In this document: piece by piece, positions 1 to 8,210 of the stretch
How the letters are laid out: each line of letters begins with the position of its first letter
How positions within the stretch are numbered: position 1 is the stretch's first letter
Source: Meridianimarinicoccus sp044221805
GTDB taxonomy: Bacteria > Pseudomonadota > Alphaproteobacteria > Rhodobacterales > Rhodobacteraceae
Length of the DNA stretch: 64,000 bases
Direction: 5' to 3'
NCBI GenBank assembly: GCA_044221805.1
Contig: JBGAOK010000001.1
Location: forward strand, 62,001 to 126,000
The notes under the pieces: generated by a model
Database searches by the model: none
Seen by the model: the letters and a program-made list of their open reading frames with translations, nothing else
What the model was told of the DNA's origin: nothing
Program-made: the position numbers and the translations under genes

Positions 1-2
1 GT

Positions 3-200
3 TTCACCCTCACGCTCGACCAGCTTCTGCTGTTCGACACCGGCGTGCTGCTGGACGGCCTCGACCCCGGCAGCCCGAGTACGGCACATGCCGGCGCCCG
101 GGCCCGGGCGGCAGGGCGGAACCAAGCTGCCGCGGCGGGTTATCCCAGCCGGCTCGCCCCGAGCCACCACCCGAAATCTCGAGAAAAGGATCAAAGGGAC
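3..200 (+). other. Open frame running in from the left edge
   Basis: The frame of the downstream glycosyltransferase stays open to the window edge. Its first ~35 codons show coding-like G/C third positions (for example FTLTLDQLLLFDTGVLLDGL). After about nucleotide 105 the composition becomes Ala/Gly/Pro/His-rich and looks non-coding. It may be the C-terminus of an upstream gene whose stop has been lost, or a longer N-terminal extension. I cannot decide between these without sequence to the left. Confidence 0.3.
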
Positions 201-1322
201 ATGACCTGTTCCAGATTGATTGTGTGCGCCTCGCACCTCGGCTGGGACCTCGTGTTCCAGCGTCCCCAGCACCTGATGACCCGCGCCGCCCGTGACAGCG
301 CCGTCCTTTACCTTGAGGAGCCGCGGGAGGAGGACCGGACGGATCCGGTGCTGGCCCGGCGGATCGATCCCTCGGGCGTCGTGATCGCGACGCCGCTCCT
401 GCCGCGCGGCACCCGGTTCCGCACCCAGATGGTCCGCACCGTGCTGGACGAGGCGATTGCCGGGTTCGGCGCCGACGAACTGGTGCTGTGGATCTATACG
501 CCGATGGCGCTGGACTACGTGGGTCACCTGGCTGCCGACGCCCGGGTCTACGACTGCATGGATGAACTCAGCGCCTTCAGCAATCCGCCGGCCGGCCTGA
601 TCGAGCGCGAGCGCCAGCTGCTGCGCCAGGCCGATCTGGTCTTCGTCGGCGGCCGCAGCCTGTTCGAGGCCAAGTGCGGGTCCAACCCCGCCACCTACCT
701 CTATCCCAGCAGCGTCGATGCGGCGCATTTCGGCTCGGCCGCGGACGGGCTGCCCGATCCCGCGGATCAGGCTGCGCTGGGACGGCCGCGGATCGGCTTC
801 TTCGGCGTCATCGACGAACGCATGGACCTGTCGCTGGTGGAGGTCGCCGCCCGGGCCTGCCCCGAGGTGTCCTTCGTCTTTCTCGGACCGGTGGTGAAGA
901 TCGACCCGGCGTCCCTGCCGCAGGGCGTGAACCTTCACTGGCTGGGGCGGAAGACCTATGGCGAGCTTCCCGCCTACCTGGCCCATTGGGATGCCGGCTG
1001 GATGCCCTTCGCGCTGAACGACGCGACCCGCTTCATCAGCCCGACCAAGACGCCCGAGTTCCTCGCGTCCGGCCTGCCGGTGGTGTCGACGGCGGTCCCG
1101 GACGTGGTGCGGGACTATGGCCTGACCGGCATGGTGGCGATCGCGGACGAGACGAGCATTGCCGCGGCGCTTCGCCAGAGCCTCGGGCCGCAGGACCCGA
1201 TCTGGCGCCGCAAGGTGAGCGCACAGCTCGCCCGGACCTCGTGGGAGAGGACCTGGGCGGAAATGGACGGACATGTCCGCCGGGTCGGTGGCGCCCGCCT
1301 GCTCGCTTCGAAGGGGATCTGA
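201..1322 (+). CDS. GT-B fold glycosyltransferase paired with Glf
   Basis: This 373-residue protein is a GT-B-like (GT1/GT4-type) glycosyltransferase of the group commonly found beside UDP-galactopyranose mutase. The N-terminus has the typical opening of that group (LIVCASHLGWDLVFQRPQHL). The C-terminal half carries a GFFGVIDERMD strand-loop and a SPTKTPEFLASGLPVVST segment, which matches the nucleotide-sugar binding region (E in PEFLA, G in SGLPV). I chose ATG 201 because the family begins this way and AAAGGATCAAAGGG lies just upstream. The stop is 3 bp before glf, so the two genes are co-transcribed. It probably transfers a hexose, possibly galactofuranose, to a surface polysaccharide in the cytosol. 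Acceptor and linkage cannot be told from sequence. Confidence 0.85.
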   Translation: MTCSRLIVCASHLGWDLVFQRPQHLMTRAARDSAVLYLEEPREEDRTDPVLARRIDPSGVVIATPLLPRGTRFRTQMVRTVLDEAIAGFGADELVLWIYTPMALDYVGHLAADARVYDCMDELSAFSNPPAGLIERERQLLRQADLVFVGGRSLFEAKCGSNPATYLYPSSVDAAHFGSAADGLPDPADQAALGRPRIGFFGVIDERMDLSLVEVAARACPEVSFVFLGPVVKIDPASLPQGVNLHWLGRKTYGELPAYLAHWDAGWMPFALNDATRFISPTKTPEFLASGLPVVSTAVPDVVRDYGLTGMVAIADETSIAAALRQSLGPQDPIWRRKVSAQLARTSWERTWAEMDGHVRRVGGARLLASKGI

Positions 1323-1325
1323 GAC

Positions 1326-2459
1326 ATGTATGACTGGATCGTGGTTGGCGCCGGCTTCGCCGGCAGCGTGCTGGCCGAACGTCTCGCGTCGCAGCGCGGG
1401 GACCGGGTCCTGGTGATCGACCGGCGCCCGCATGTGGCCGGGAACGCGTTCGACCATCTCGATGCAGCCGGCGTCCTGGTGCACAAGTACGGCCCGCACA
1501 TCTTTCACACCAACTCCGAGGCGATCGCCGATCATCTGTCGCAGTTCACCCGCTGGCGGGACTATGAACACCGCGTCCTCGCCCGGGTCGACGACATGCT
1601 GGTGCCGATCCCCATCAACCTCGACACGATCAACCGCCTTTATGGTCTCGACCTGAACTCCGCCGGCATGGAAGCCTTCCTTGCGGCCCGGCGCGAAGTT
1701 CCGGCCGAAATCCGCACCTCGGAAGACGTGGTCGTCGCGACGGTCGGACGGGAGCTCTACGAGAAGTTCTTCCGGGGCTACACCCGCAAGCAGTGGGGGA
1801 TGGACCCTTCGGAACTGTCCAAGGCCGTCACCGCGCGCATCCCCACCCGCACCAACCGGGACGACCGCTATTTCAGCGACAGTTTCCAGAAGACGCCCGC
1901 CGACGGCTATACCGCGATGTTCAAGCGGATGCTGGATCACCCGAACATCGAGATCGCGCTGGGAACCGACCTCGCCGACATCCGCGGCAAGGTAGCGTTC
2001 CGGCGGATGATCTACACCGGCCCGATTGACGAATACTTCGGCTTCCGCCTCGGCCGCCTGCCCTACCGATCGCTCCGGTTCCGCCACGAGACGCTCGACA
2101 CCGAATGGCACCAGCCGGTGGCGGTGGTGAACTATCCGCAGACCGAGGACTATACCCGGGTGACCGAATACAAGCACCTCACCGGACAGGTGCATCCGAA
2201 GACCAGCGTCACTTACGAATATCCCTCCGCCGAGGGCGATCCCTACTATCCGGTGCCGCGGCCCGAGAACGAGGCGCTGTACCAGCGCTATCAGCTGCTG
2301 GCCCGGTCCTGCCGCGACGTCTGGTTCGTCGGGCGGCTGGCCACCTACCGGTATTACAACATGGACCAGGTCGTCGGGCAGGCACTGGCCACGTTCCGCC
2401 GGCTCTCGGCCCTTCTGGATGGCAAATCTCTTCGCCCGTCACTGCCTGCCGCGAGCTAG
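1326..2459 (+). CDS. glf: UDP-galactopyranose mutase
   Basis: Glf converts UDP-galactopyranose to UDP-galactofuranose with reduced FAD and supplies the Galf donor for cell-surface glycans. The 377-residue product has the usual length. It opens with a Rossmann FAD motif (VVGAGFAGSV, residues 6-15) followed by the family segment RRPHVAGNAFDH. Further Glf-type stretches are KYGPHIFHTN, FFRGYTRKQWG, MIYTGPIDEYFGFRLGRLPYRSL and a C-terminal GRLATYRYYNMDQ. It follows the glycosyltransferase by 3 bp. GalE, encoded at 7125-8210, would make its substrate from UDP-glucose. Galf occurs in bacterial and fungal but not mammalian glycans, so this gene predicts Galf-containing exopolysaccharide or O-antigen. 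Confidence 0.97.
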   Translation: MYDWIVVGAGFAGSVLAERLASQRGDRVLVIDRRPHVAGNAFDHLDAAGVLVHKYGPHIFHTNSEAIADHLSQFTRWRDYEHRVLARVDDMLVPIPINLDTINRLYGLDLNSAGMEAFLAARREVPAEIRTSEDVVVATVGRELYEKFFRGYTRKQWGMDPSELSKAVTARIPTRTNRDDRYFSDSFQKTPADGYTAMFKRMLDHPNIEIALGTDLADIRGKVAFRRMIYTGPIDEYFGFRLGRLPYRSLRFRHETLDTEWHQPVAVVNYPQTEDYTRVTEYKHLTGQVHPKTSVTYEYPSAEGDPYYPVPRPENEALYQRYQLLARSCRDVWFVGRLATYRYYNMDQVVGQALATFRRLSALLDGKSLRPSLPAAS

Positions 2460-3138
2460 GCGTTCGAGGCCAGGGGTTGATGGCGCGAGGGCGTGTCGCC
2501 ACTGTCTTTGGATTGATGCCCGGTTCCCGGCTCGACTGCGCGAGCGAAGGTTGCGATCGCAGTATTGCAGCTCTGACGGTGTGCGTGGTCGTGGCGCTGC
2601 CGTGACGAACTTGTCCCATAGCGCTTCCTTCCATTCCCTCGAGAATATCGCACCATCAAGCCTCGGGACCAAGCACCTGGGAACGCCCCGGATCCGGCAT
2701 CCAATCGGGCGGTATCCGTCCCTCGGCCGCACCGCACGACGTTAGGGGCGACGCGATTTTTTGCCTTCTTGCGGCCGTGGGGCTGCGCAGACATGATCTT
2801 GCCGTCCGTGACTGCTGCCCCAGCACCGACAACCATCGGCACAGGGGCCTGAACAACCGGGCCGAGGCGTAGCGCCGGGGCAGGTGACGGCGAGAAATGC
2901 GGCGCGACGTTTCCACGGCTTCTTCCGCCCGACCGATGCCAGTAATGGAACTTCATCCGGGCAATGGCCCGGTCCGCAAACAGCAACCAGGCCGAAGGTT
3001 TCTGCCGATGACAGCTTTGATCGTTCTGGTCTGCCGCCCCGGCGAAGCAGGCGCCGCCCGGCCCGGTCCGGGGGACCGGTGCGGGCCAGCGCGACGGAGC
3101 GGCCGGGGCGCGCGCCCTTCCTGCCCGAAGGGCTGACG
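2460..3138. other. 679-bp gap with an IS relic and no clear gene
   Basis: I see no convincing gene between glf and the ABC exporter. Frames here are open only because of high GC and lack coding character. The stretch contains an IS256-like end relic (2604-2690). The final 15 bases before the ABC start supply a GAAGGG ribosome binding site. An in-frame extension of the exporter upstream to 2884 exists, but it is Arg/Ser/Pro-rich and does not look coding. Confidence 0.6.
2604..2690 (-). repeat. Diverged IS256-like element end, copy 1
   Basis: Read on the minus strand, this ~87-bp stretch aligns with 11224-11299. Both contain CAGGTGYTT, then a TCCC block, GGTGCGAT, GGAAGGAAGC or GGGAGGAAGC, and a TGGGACA block. 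Copy 2 is followed by the start of an IS256-family transposase, so both are read as the left end of the same type of element. No transposase remains here. The two copies are direct repeats about 8.6 kb apart. Confidence 0.6.
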
Positions 3139-4911
3139 ATGCCCGGCCAACACCCCGGGTCCGATCGGTCGCAGACCGCCCACATGTCACCCTGGATCGA
3201 GGTGATCCGGCTTGTGCGCCTGTTCCGCGAGCGGACCTGGGTCGCGCCACTGATGATCCTGCTCGGGCTCGGCGCCGCGATCGCGGATACACTCAGCGTC
3301 GGGCTCGCCGTCACCCTGCTGTTCGCGCTGCTCGGGCAGAACGACCAGATCGCCGAGGGCGGCGGGATGCTGGCCCGGGTCTATGACACGCTCAGATCCG
3401 TCATCGGGCAGGAGCCCAGCAGGATCGCCGCGATCTTCTTCCTGCTGATCCTGTTCAACGCGGCGCTTGCCTATGTCTACCAGATCGTCACCGCGAACAT
3501 GATGAACCGGGTAGCGCAGCGCGTGCGTGACGCCGTCCACCGCGAATACCTTACCGTCAGCTACCGCTATCTTCAGCAGCGCGAGCAGGGCGAACTCCTG
3601 CATATCCTGTCGACCGAGACCTGGTCGGTGGCCGACGCCTTCTACCATGTCGCCCGGATCGGCGTGAACATCTGCGCCATCTTGGTGTTGGGCGCCGGAC
3701 TGTTCCTGCTGTCATGGATCGTCGGGCTGACCGCCTTCCTGTGCGCGGGCGCCGTGTTCGCCGTGTTGCGGCTGCTCTCCCGGCCGGTGCGTCGGATCGG
3801 CCGCGAAACGCTGGCGGCCAATCAGGTGCTGGCCGAACGGATGCTCGTGAGCCTCTACGGCATGCGGACGCTGCGTGTGTTCGCGCAGGAAGACTACATG
3901 CTGCGGGTGTTTGGCGCGGCCTCGTCCAGGGTGCGCCGGCTGGCCATCCGCGGCGAGACGATCAAGGGCCTGCTCGGCCCGCTGAGCGAGGTCGGCAGTC
4001 TCGCGGCCCTGATCGCGATCGCGCTTGTTGCCGGAAATGCCGGCGTCGACGTGCCGACGATCATCGCCGCCGTGCTTCTGCTGTTCCGGCTGCAGCCGCA
4101 CCTGCGCGAGCTTGACACCAGTCGCCTTGCTCTGGCGGGGCTCAGCGCCTCGCTCCGGTCGGTGCGCGAGATGATCGACCACGACAAGCCCTATCCGCGT
4201 GAAGGGACGCTGACCTGTCCGGGCCTGCGCCACGACCTGCGCTTCGAGTCCGTGAGCTTCAGCCACGATGCCCGCCGGCGCAAGGCGCTGGACAACGTGA
4301 CCCTGACGATCCGCCGGGGCGACGTGACCGTGCTGGCCGGACCGAGCGGATCGGGCAAGACCACGATCCTGAACCTCATCCTCAGGCTCTATGACCCCGA
4401 CGGCGGCCGGATGAGCATCGACGGCACGGATTTCCACGCCTACACCCGCGCGAGCTGGCTCGACCGGGTTGCGATTTCCGGGCAGGACGTCGAACTGGTC
4501 GAGGGAACGCTGGCCCAGAACCTGCGCATCGGGGCGCATGACGCGGACGCGGCGAAGCTGCGCGCGGTCTGTGCCATGGTCGAAATCCTGCCCGACATCG
4601 AGGCGCTTCCCGAAGGCTTCGACACGCCGATCGGCAATGCCGGGCAGAGCTTCTCCGGCGGCCAGCGCCAGCGGATCGGACTGGCGCGGGCGATGCTGCG
4701 CGACCCCGAATTCCTGGTTCTGGACGAGGCCATGAGCGCGTTGGAACCGGATCGGGAGATCCGGATCTTCGACCGCATCGCCGCGGCGATGCGGGGTCGG
4801 ACCATTCTGGTCGTCAGCCACCGGAGCGAGACGACCTATCGCCCCGACCGGGTGATCCGGATCAGCGAGGGGCGTGTGGCCGACGGCGGCGAAGCCGATC
4901 CCGCGGGTTAG
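3139..4911 (+). CDS. ABC exporter, fused membrane and ATPase domains
   Basis: This 590-residue half-transporter of the MsbA/ABCB-like exporter class is probably the flippase or exporter for the polysaccharide or glycolipid made by the neighbouring genes. The N-terminal ~310 residues hold six predicted membrane helices. The ATPase domain has Walker A GPSGSGKTT (about residues 401-409), signature FSGGQRQR, Walker B EFLVLDEAMSALE and the H-loop VVSHR, so it looks active. The D-loop reads SALE rather than SALD. The start is ATG 3139 (MPGQHPG), preceded by GAAGGG; ATG 3184 is an alternative. Its stop overlaps by 4 bp the stop of the convergent glycosyltransferase. Substrate is inferred from context only. 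Confidence 0.88.
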   Translation: MPGQHPGSDRSQTAHMSPWIEVIRLVRLFRERTWVAPLMILLGLGAAIADTLSVGLAVTLLFALLGQNDQIAEGGGMLARVYDTLRSVIGQEPSRIAAIFFLLILFNAALAYVYQIVTANMMNRVAQRVRDAVHREYLTVSYRYLQQREQGELLHILSTETWSVADAFYHVARIGVNICAILVLGAGLFLLSWIVGLTAFLCAGAVFAVLRLLSRPVRRIGRETLAANQVLAERMLVSLYGMRTLRVFAQEDYMLRVFGAASSRVRRLAIRGETIKGLLGPLSEVGSLAALIAIALVAGNAGVDVPTIIAAVLLLFRLQPHLRELDTSRLALAGLSASLRSVREMIDHDKPYPREGTLTCPGLRHDLRFESVSFSHDARRRKALDNVTLTIRRGDVTVLAGPSGSGKTTILNLILRLYDPDGGRMSIDGTDFHAYTRASWLDRVAISGQDVELVEGTLAQNLRIGAHDADAAKLRAVCAMVEILPDIEALPEGFDTPIGNAGQSFSGGQRQRIGLARAMLRDPEFLVLDEAMSALEPDREIRIFDRIAAAMRGRTILVVSHRSETTYRPDRVIRISEGRVADGGEADPAG

Positions 4912-5942
4912 CGAACGTCTTTCAGATCGACCACCGACAACCGGAACTTGCGCCGCAGCCAGGTGTAGAAGCGCGGCGTCAGCAGGAAGATGACCAGTCG
5001 GCGGCTGCGGACGTTGAACTGGTCGACGATGTCCGTCGGGATGTTCTGGATCCGCCATGCGGTCGGCTGGTCGAAACGGAACATCTCGCCCCGAAACGCC
5101 TTCCACAGTCGGCGGCTCTTGTGGCCATGCTCGATCAGGTAGTCCTGCAGCCATTCCAGGAACACCGGGCGCATGACCGCGTCGCCTTTCATGCCACCGG
5201 CCTGATGGCAGGCAGAGTCCGGATGCTGCCGGTAGTGGTCAAGGATCCGGTCGGTCGCGATCACCTTGTATTTCAGGCAGATCTTGAAGAAGAAGACCTG
5301 ATCCTCGTAAAGCGTGCGGAAGCTGTCCTCGAAGCCGTCGACCGCCAGGATGTGGTCGCGGCGCACCAGCAGGCTGCAGATGCCGGGCACGTTGCCGCCG
5401 TGCTTCTCGAGAAAGCCGATGGCGACGATGGGGGCGTCGAGCACCTGCCGAACCGGCAGGCCCAGTTCGGTCGGGATGTCGGCTGCGAGCCACGGCCGGC
5501 GCCGGGCCCGGTCGGCGGTGGTCCACGAGGACCACAGCAGCGTCGGCCCCATCGACATGGTCACGTCGGGATGCGCCTCGAGCAGATCGACATGATGGGC
5601 GAGACGCTCTGGCAGCCAGACGTCATCAGCATCGAGGAACGCGACATAGGTCCCCCGCGCGAGCCGGATGCCGGCATTGCGTGACGCGCTCATCCCCCGG
5701 TTCTCGTGTCCAGGATGCTCGGTATAGAAGATCCGGTCCGGATTGGCGGCGGCATAACGCCGGGCGATCCCGGTCGCGCCGTCCGAGGATCCGTCATCGA
5801 CCAGGATCAGTTCCCAGTCGGTGAAGGTCTGCGCCAGAACGCTTTCGATCGCCTCGGCGATGTATTTCTCGCCATTCAGGAAGATGATGATCCCGCTGAC
5901 TTTCGGGGGGGCACTTCCGGCAACACTGGCTACGTCGTTCAT
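4908..5942 (-). CDS. Family 2 glycosyltransferase
   Basis: This 344-residue cytosolic GT2 (GT-A fold) enzyme transfers a sugar from a nucleotide-sugar donor. The N-terminal domain has the family landmarks: GIIIFLNGEKYIAEAIESVLAQT, ELILVDDGSSDG and the DxD metal motif in FLDADDVWLPE. Its C-terminal ~120 residues have a YEDQVFFFKICL segment similar to the catalytic-base region. No membrane helix is evident. ATG 5942 (MNDVAS) has GGAG 9 bases upstream; an in-frame TTG at 5957 is possible. It lies 30 bp downstream of the deacetylase gene and is likely co-transcribed with it. Donor and acceptor are unknown. Confidence 0.9.
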   Translation of the reverse strand: MNDVASVAGSAPPKVSGIIIFLNGEKYIAEAIESVLAQTFTDWELILVDDGSSDGATGIARRYAAANPDRIFYTEHPGHENRGMSASRNAGIRLARGTYVAFLDADDVWLPERLAHHVDLLEAHPDVTMSMGPTLLWSSWTTADRARRRPWLAADIPTELGLPVRQVLDAPIVAIGFLEKHGGNVPGICSLLVRRDHILAVDGFEDSFRTLYEDQVFFFKICLKYKVIATDRILDHYRQHPDSACHQAGGMKGDAVMRPVFLEWLQDYLIEHGHKSRRLWKAFRGEMFRFDQPTAWRIQNIPTDIVDQFNVRSRRLVIFLLTPRFYTWLRRKFRLSVVDLKDVR

Positions 5943-5972
5943 CTTGCACTGCTCCAATCTGTCTGGCAGCCG

Positions 5973-6980
5973 TCAGCTGCCGACGAGTTCCCGAACGAAC
6001 TGCTCGAAGCGGTCCGCTGTCATGTCCGGAACATGGATCCGGGGAATTCGGAAAGGATCGGTTCCGCTGGTCACAAGTCCCGGTCGCACCTCGCAGGATC
6101 GTGCGAAGCCGGCGTCCCGGATGGCCCCGATCACTGCAGCATCCTGCAGGCCGAAGGGAGCGGCGAAACTTTCGACGCTCTGGCCGGTCCAGTCGCGCAG
6201 GGCGGCGCGTCCCTCGCGGATTTCGCGGGCTGCGGTGTCGGCCGAAATCCGGGGCAGTGCGGCATGGGTTCGGGTATGGCCGCCGATCTCGACCTGCCCG
6301 GACGCCGCGAGGGAGCGCAGTTCCGCCAGCGCCATGGGATGGTTCCCGGCACTGCCCGCCCGATCGACGCCGGTCTGCGCCGCGATGTCGCTGACGGCCT
6401 GCGCCACGGCCTCGGGCGGAAGGGACATCACTGCCTGCGCGATCTCGAACAGCAGCGCAGCCCGCCGCCGCGCGCCGGCGGGAAAGGTGCGGACGTGCGG
6501 CCCGAGGGCGAGCGTCAGCCGGTCGGGAAGGGTGTCGGCGCCGATGATCGCGCGGGTCAGGACATCCCACCAGAACTCCTGATCGCTTCCGATCGTGCCT
6601 GACGTGACGAAAACCGTGGCAGGCAACCCGGCGGCCCGCAGCATCGGCAGGGCGACGGCATGGTTGTCGCGATACCCGTCGTCGAAGGTGATCGCGATGG
6701 CGCGTCGCGCGCCCGCGTCCCGCGCGATCTCGTCCCAGAGACCGGAAAGGGTCAGACAGGGTCCAAGCTGCGCCAGAACTTCCAGATGGCCGGCGAAATT
6801 CTGCGGCGAGACTGACAACTCCCACGGGTCGACGCCTGGCGTGGCGATCCGGTGATACATCAGGACAAGTCCGTGCCGCATCCGCCGTGCCCCGAGGCAG
6901 GCGGCAATCCGATGGCAACGCCGGGCCGTTCGCAAAGCCCTTTCCCGCAATGTCTCCACCTCCACCTCCACGTGAATCAT
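5973..6980 (-). CDS. Polysaccharide deacetylase (NodB-like, CE4)
   Basis: This 335-residue protein has the carbohydrate esterase 4 domain, which removes N- or O-acetyl groups from glycans using a divalent metal. Seen motifs are MYHRI (residues 41-45), the catalytic AITFDDGYRDN (Asp100-Asp101) and the metal-binding EIGGHTRTHAAL His pair. A later AAPFGLQD segment fits the active-site Arg/Pro-type motif. No signal peptide is evident, so it may act on cytoplasmic or lipid-linked intermediates, as some exopolysaccharide-cluster members do. It is the first gene of a two-gene minus-strand unit, divergent from galE across a 144-bp AT-richer region. Confidence 0.9.
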   Translation of the reverse strand: MIHVEVEVETLRERALRTARRCHRIAACLGARRMRHGLVLMYHRIATPGVDPWELSVSPQNFAGHLEVLAQLGPCLTLSGLWDEIARDAGARRAIAITFDDGYRDNHAVALPMLRAAGLPATVFVTSGTIGSDQEFWWDVLTRAIIGADTLPDRLTLALGPHVRTFPAGARRRAALLFEIAQAVMSLPPEAVAQAVSDIAAQTGVDRAGSAGNHPMALAELRSLAASGQVEIGGHTRTHAALPRISADTAAREIREGRAALRDWTGQSVESFAAPFGLQDAAVIGAIRDAGFARSCEVRPGLVTSGTDPFRIPRIHVPDMTADRFEQFVRELVGS

Positions 6981-7124
6981 GTGTGCCGGCCAAAGGTCGA
7001 TCGGGCGGTCGGCCCCCTTTTTTGCCCAGAACCGCCGATTTGGGCATGATTGATGTCAAATTGGGCGTTTTGGAAATATGCAATAATGCATGTATTGCGA
7101 TTCTGATGATTCAAGGGGGAAATC
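6981..7124. promoter_or_regulatory. Divergent promoter region, deacetylase and galE
   Basis: This is the most AT-rich spacer in the left third of the window and separates two divergent operons. TTGGGC at 7061-7066 followed 17 bases later by TAATGC is a weak -35/-10 candidate for galE. The octamers ATTTGGGC and AATTGGGC recur with starts about 21 bp apart (7038 and 7059), two helical turns. The galE ribosome binding site AAGGGGG ends 5 bases before ATG 7125. Promoter assignments are inference. Confidence 0.5.
7080..7098. promoter_or_regulatory. Palindrome upstream of galE, candidate operator
   Basis: GCAATA at 7080-7085 and TATTGC at 7093-7098 are perfect inverted arms around the self-complementary-rich spacer ATGCATG. 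The element starts 45 bp before the galE ATG and overlaps the suggested -10 region, where a repressor would act. The binding protein is unknown, and no regulator is encoded in this block. Confidence 0.4.
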
Positions 7125-8210
7125 ATGTCGAATCTCGGTCCGGTTGAGCGCGGTGCGCGTTGTGTTCTGGTTACTGGTGTCGCAGGTTACATCGGAAGTC
7201 ACACTGCCCTCGCCTTTCTGGATGCCGGCTGGTCGGTGATCGGTGTCGACAACCTGTCGAAGGGGTGCCGGAGCGCCGTTCCGGACGGTGTGGAGTTCAT
7301 CCAGCAGGATTGCCAGTCGGTCGCCCTGCGTGACAGCCTGTCGGGGCGGCAGATCGATGCGGCGGTGCATTTTGCCGGGTTGATCGACGTGGCGGAATCG
7401 GTGGTTGAACCCGCAGCCTACTATGCCGCCAACTTTGGCACCCTGTCGCGCTTCGTCGAGACACTGCTGGTGTTGGGGATCGACTCGGTCGTCTTCTCGT
7501 CGACCGCCGCCGTGTACGGGAACGCCGATGGCCGGCGGGTGACAGAAGCCGCGCCGACGCAGCCGCAATCGCCCTATGGCCGGTCGAAGCTGTTCGCCGA
7601 ATGGTTCCTGGCCGACGTGTCGGCAGCGACCTCGCTGCGCCACGTCGCGCTCCGCTATTTCAACGTCGCCGGATGCGACGAGCTTGGCCGCGCCGGTCCG
7701 CGCGACGGGGCACACCACCTGATCAAGGTCGTCGCCGAGGCTGCGGTCGGCCGGCGCGAGGCGGTGACGATCCATGGCGAAGATTACCCGACGCCGGACG
7801 GCACCGGTGTGCGCGACTACATCCACGTGAGCGACCTTGCCGACGCCCATGTGGCCGCGGTCGAGTATCTGGTCGCGGGTCAACCGAGCGTGACGCTGAA
7901 CTGCGGCTATGGCCGCGGCTTTTCGGTCCGCGAGGTCGTCGACCGTGCGCTCGCGATCTCGGGTTCGACGTTCCGGGTCCACGTCGGCCCGCGGAGGGCG
8001 GGAGACAGCGCGTCGGTCATTGCCGACAACACCCGGCTGACGTCGGTCCTTCGGTGGGCCCCCAGGCGCGACGATCTGGACCGGATCCTCCGGTCCGCCA
8101 TCGACTGGGAAAGGCGGCGCGCGGCTTTCCGTTCCGCCATCCCCGCCCAGGTCTCCGCGGCCACCCCTGACCATCCGGAGGTGCCCGAACAATGGCCCGT
8201 GTCTGCGTAG
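7125..8210 (+). CDS. galE: UDP-glucose 4-epimerase
   Basis: GalE interconverts UDP-glucose and UDP-galactose with tightly bound NAD. The 361-residue product shows the extended-SDR signature: TGVAGYIGSH near the N-terminus, HFAGLIDVAESV, the catalytic SSTAAVYG plus Tyr151-x-x-x-Lys155 (YGRSK), LRYFNVAGCD, and a DYIHVSDLADAH segment. It has the usual C-terminal NCGYGRGFSVREV end. ATG 7125 is preceded by AAGGGGG. The last 19 bp overlap the next glycosyltransferase gene. Together with Glf (1326-2459) it would supply UDP-Galp and UDP-Galf for this surface-polysaccharide locus. Confidence 0.95.
   Translation: MSNLGPVERGARCVLVTGVAGYIGSHTALAFLDAGWSVIGVDNLSKGCRSAVPDGVEFIQQDCQSVALRDSLSGRQIDAAVHFAGLIDVAESVVEPAAYYAANFGTLSRFVETLLVLGIDSVVFSSTAAVYGNADGRRVTEAAPTQPQSPYGRSKLFAEWFLADVSAATSLRHVALRYFNVAGCDELGRAGPRDGAHHLIKVVAEAAVGRREAVTIHGEDYPTPDGTGVRDYIHVSDLADAHVAAVEYLVAGQPSVTLNCGYGRGFSVREVVDRALAISGSTFRVHVGPRRAGDSASVIADNTRLTSVLRWAPRRDDLDRILRSAIDWERRRAAFRSAIPAQVSAATPDHPEVPEQWPVSA

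Noticed and set aside
3712..5154. Long antisense open frame across the ABC exporter
   Set aside because: It is opposite a gene with intact ABC motifs. Its residues are Arg/Pro/His/Gln-rich, as expected for a shadow of GC-rich coding DNA.
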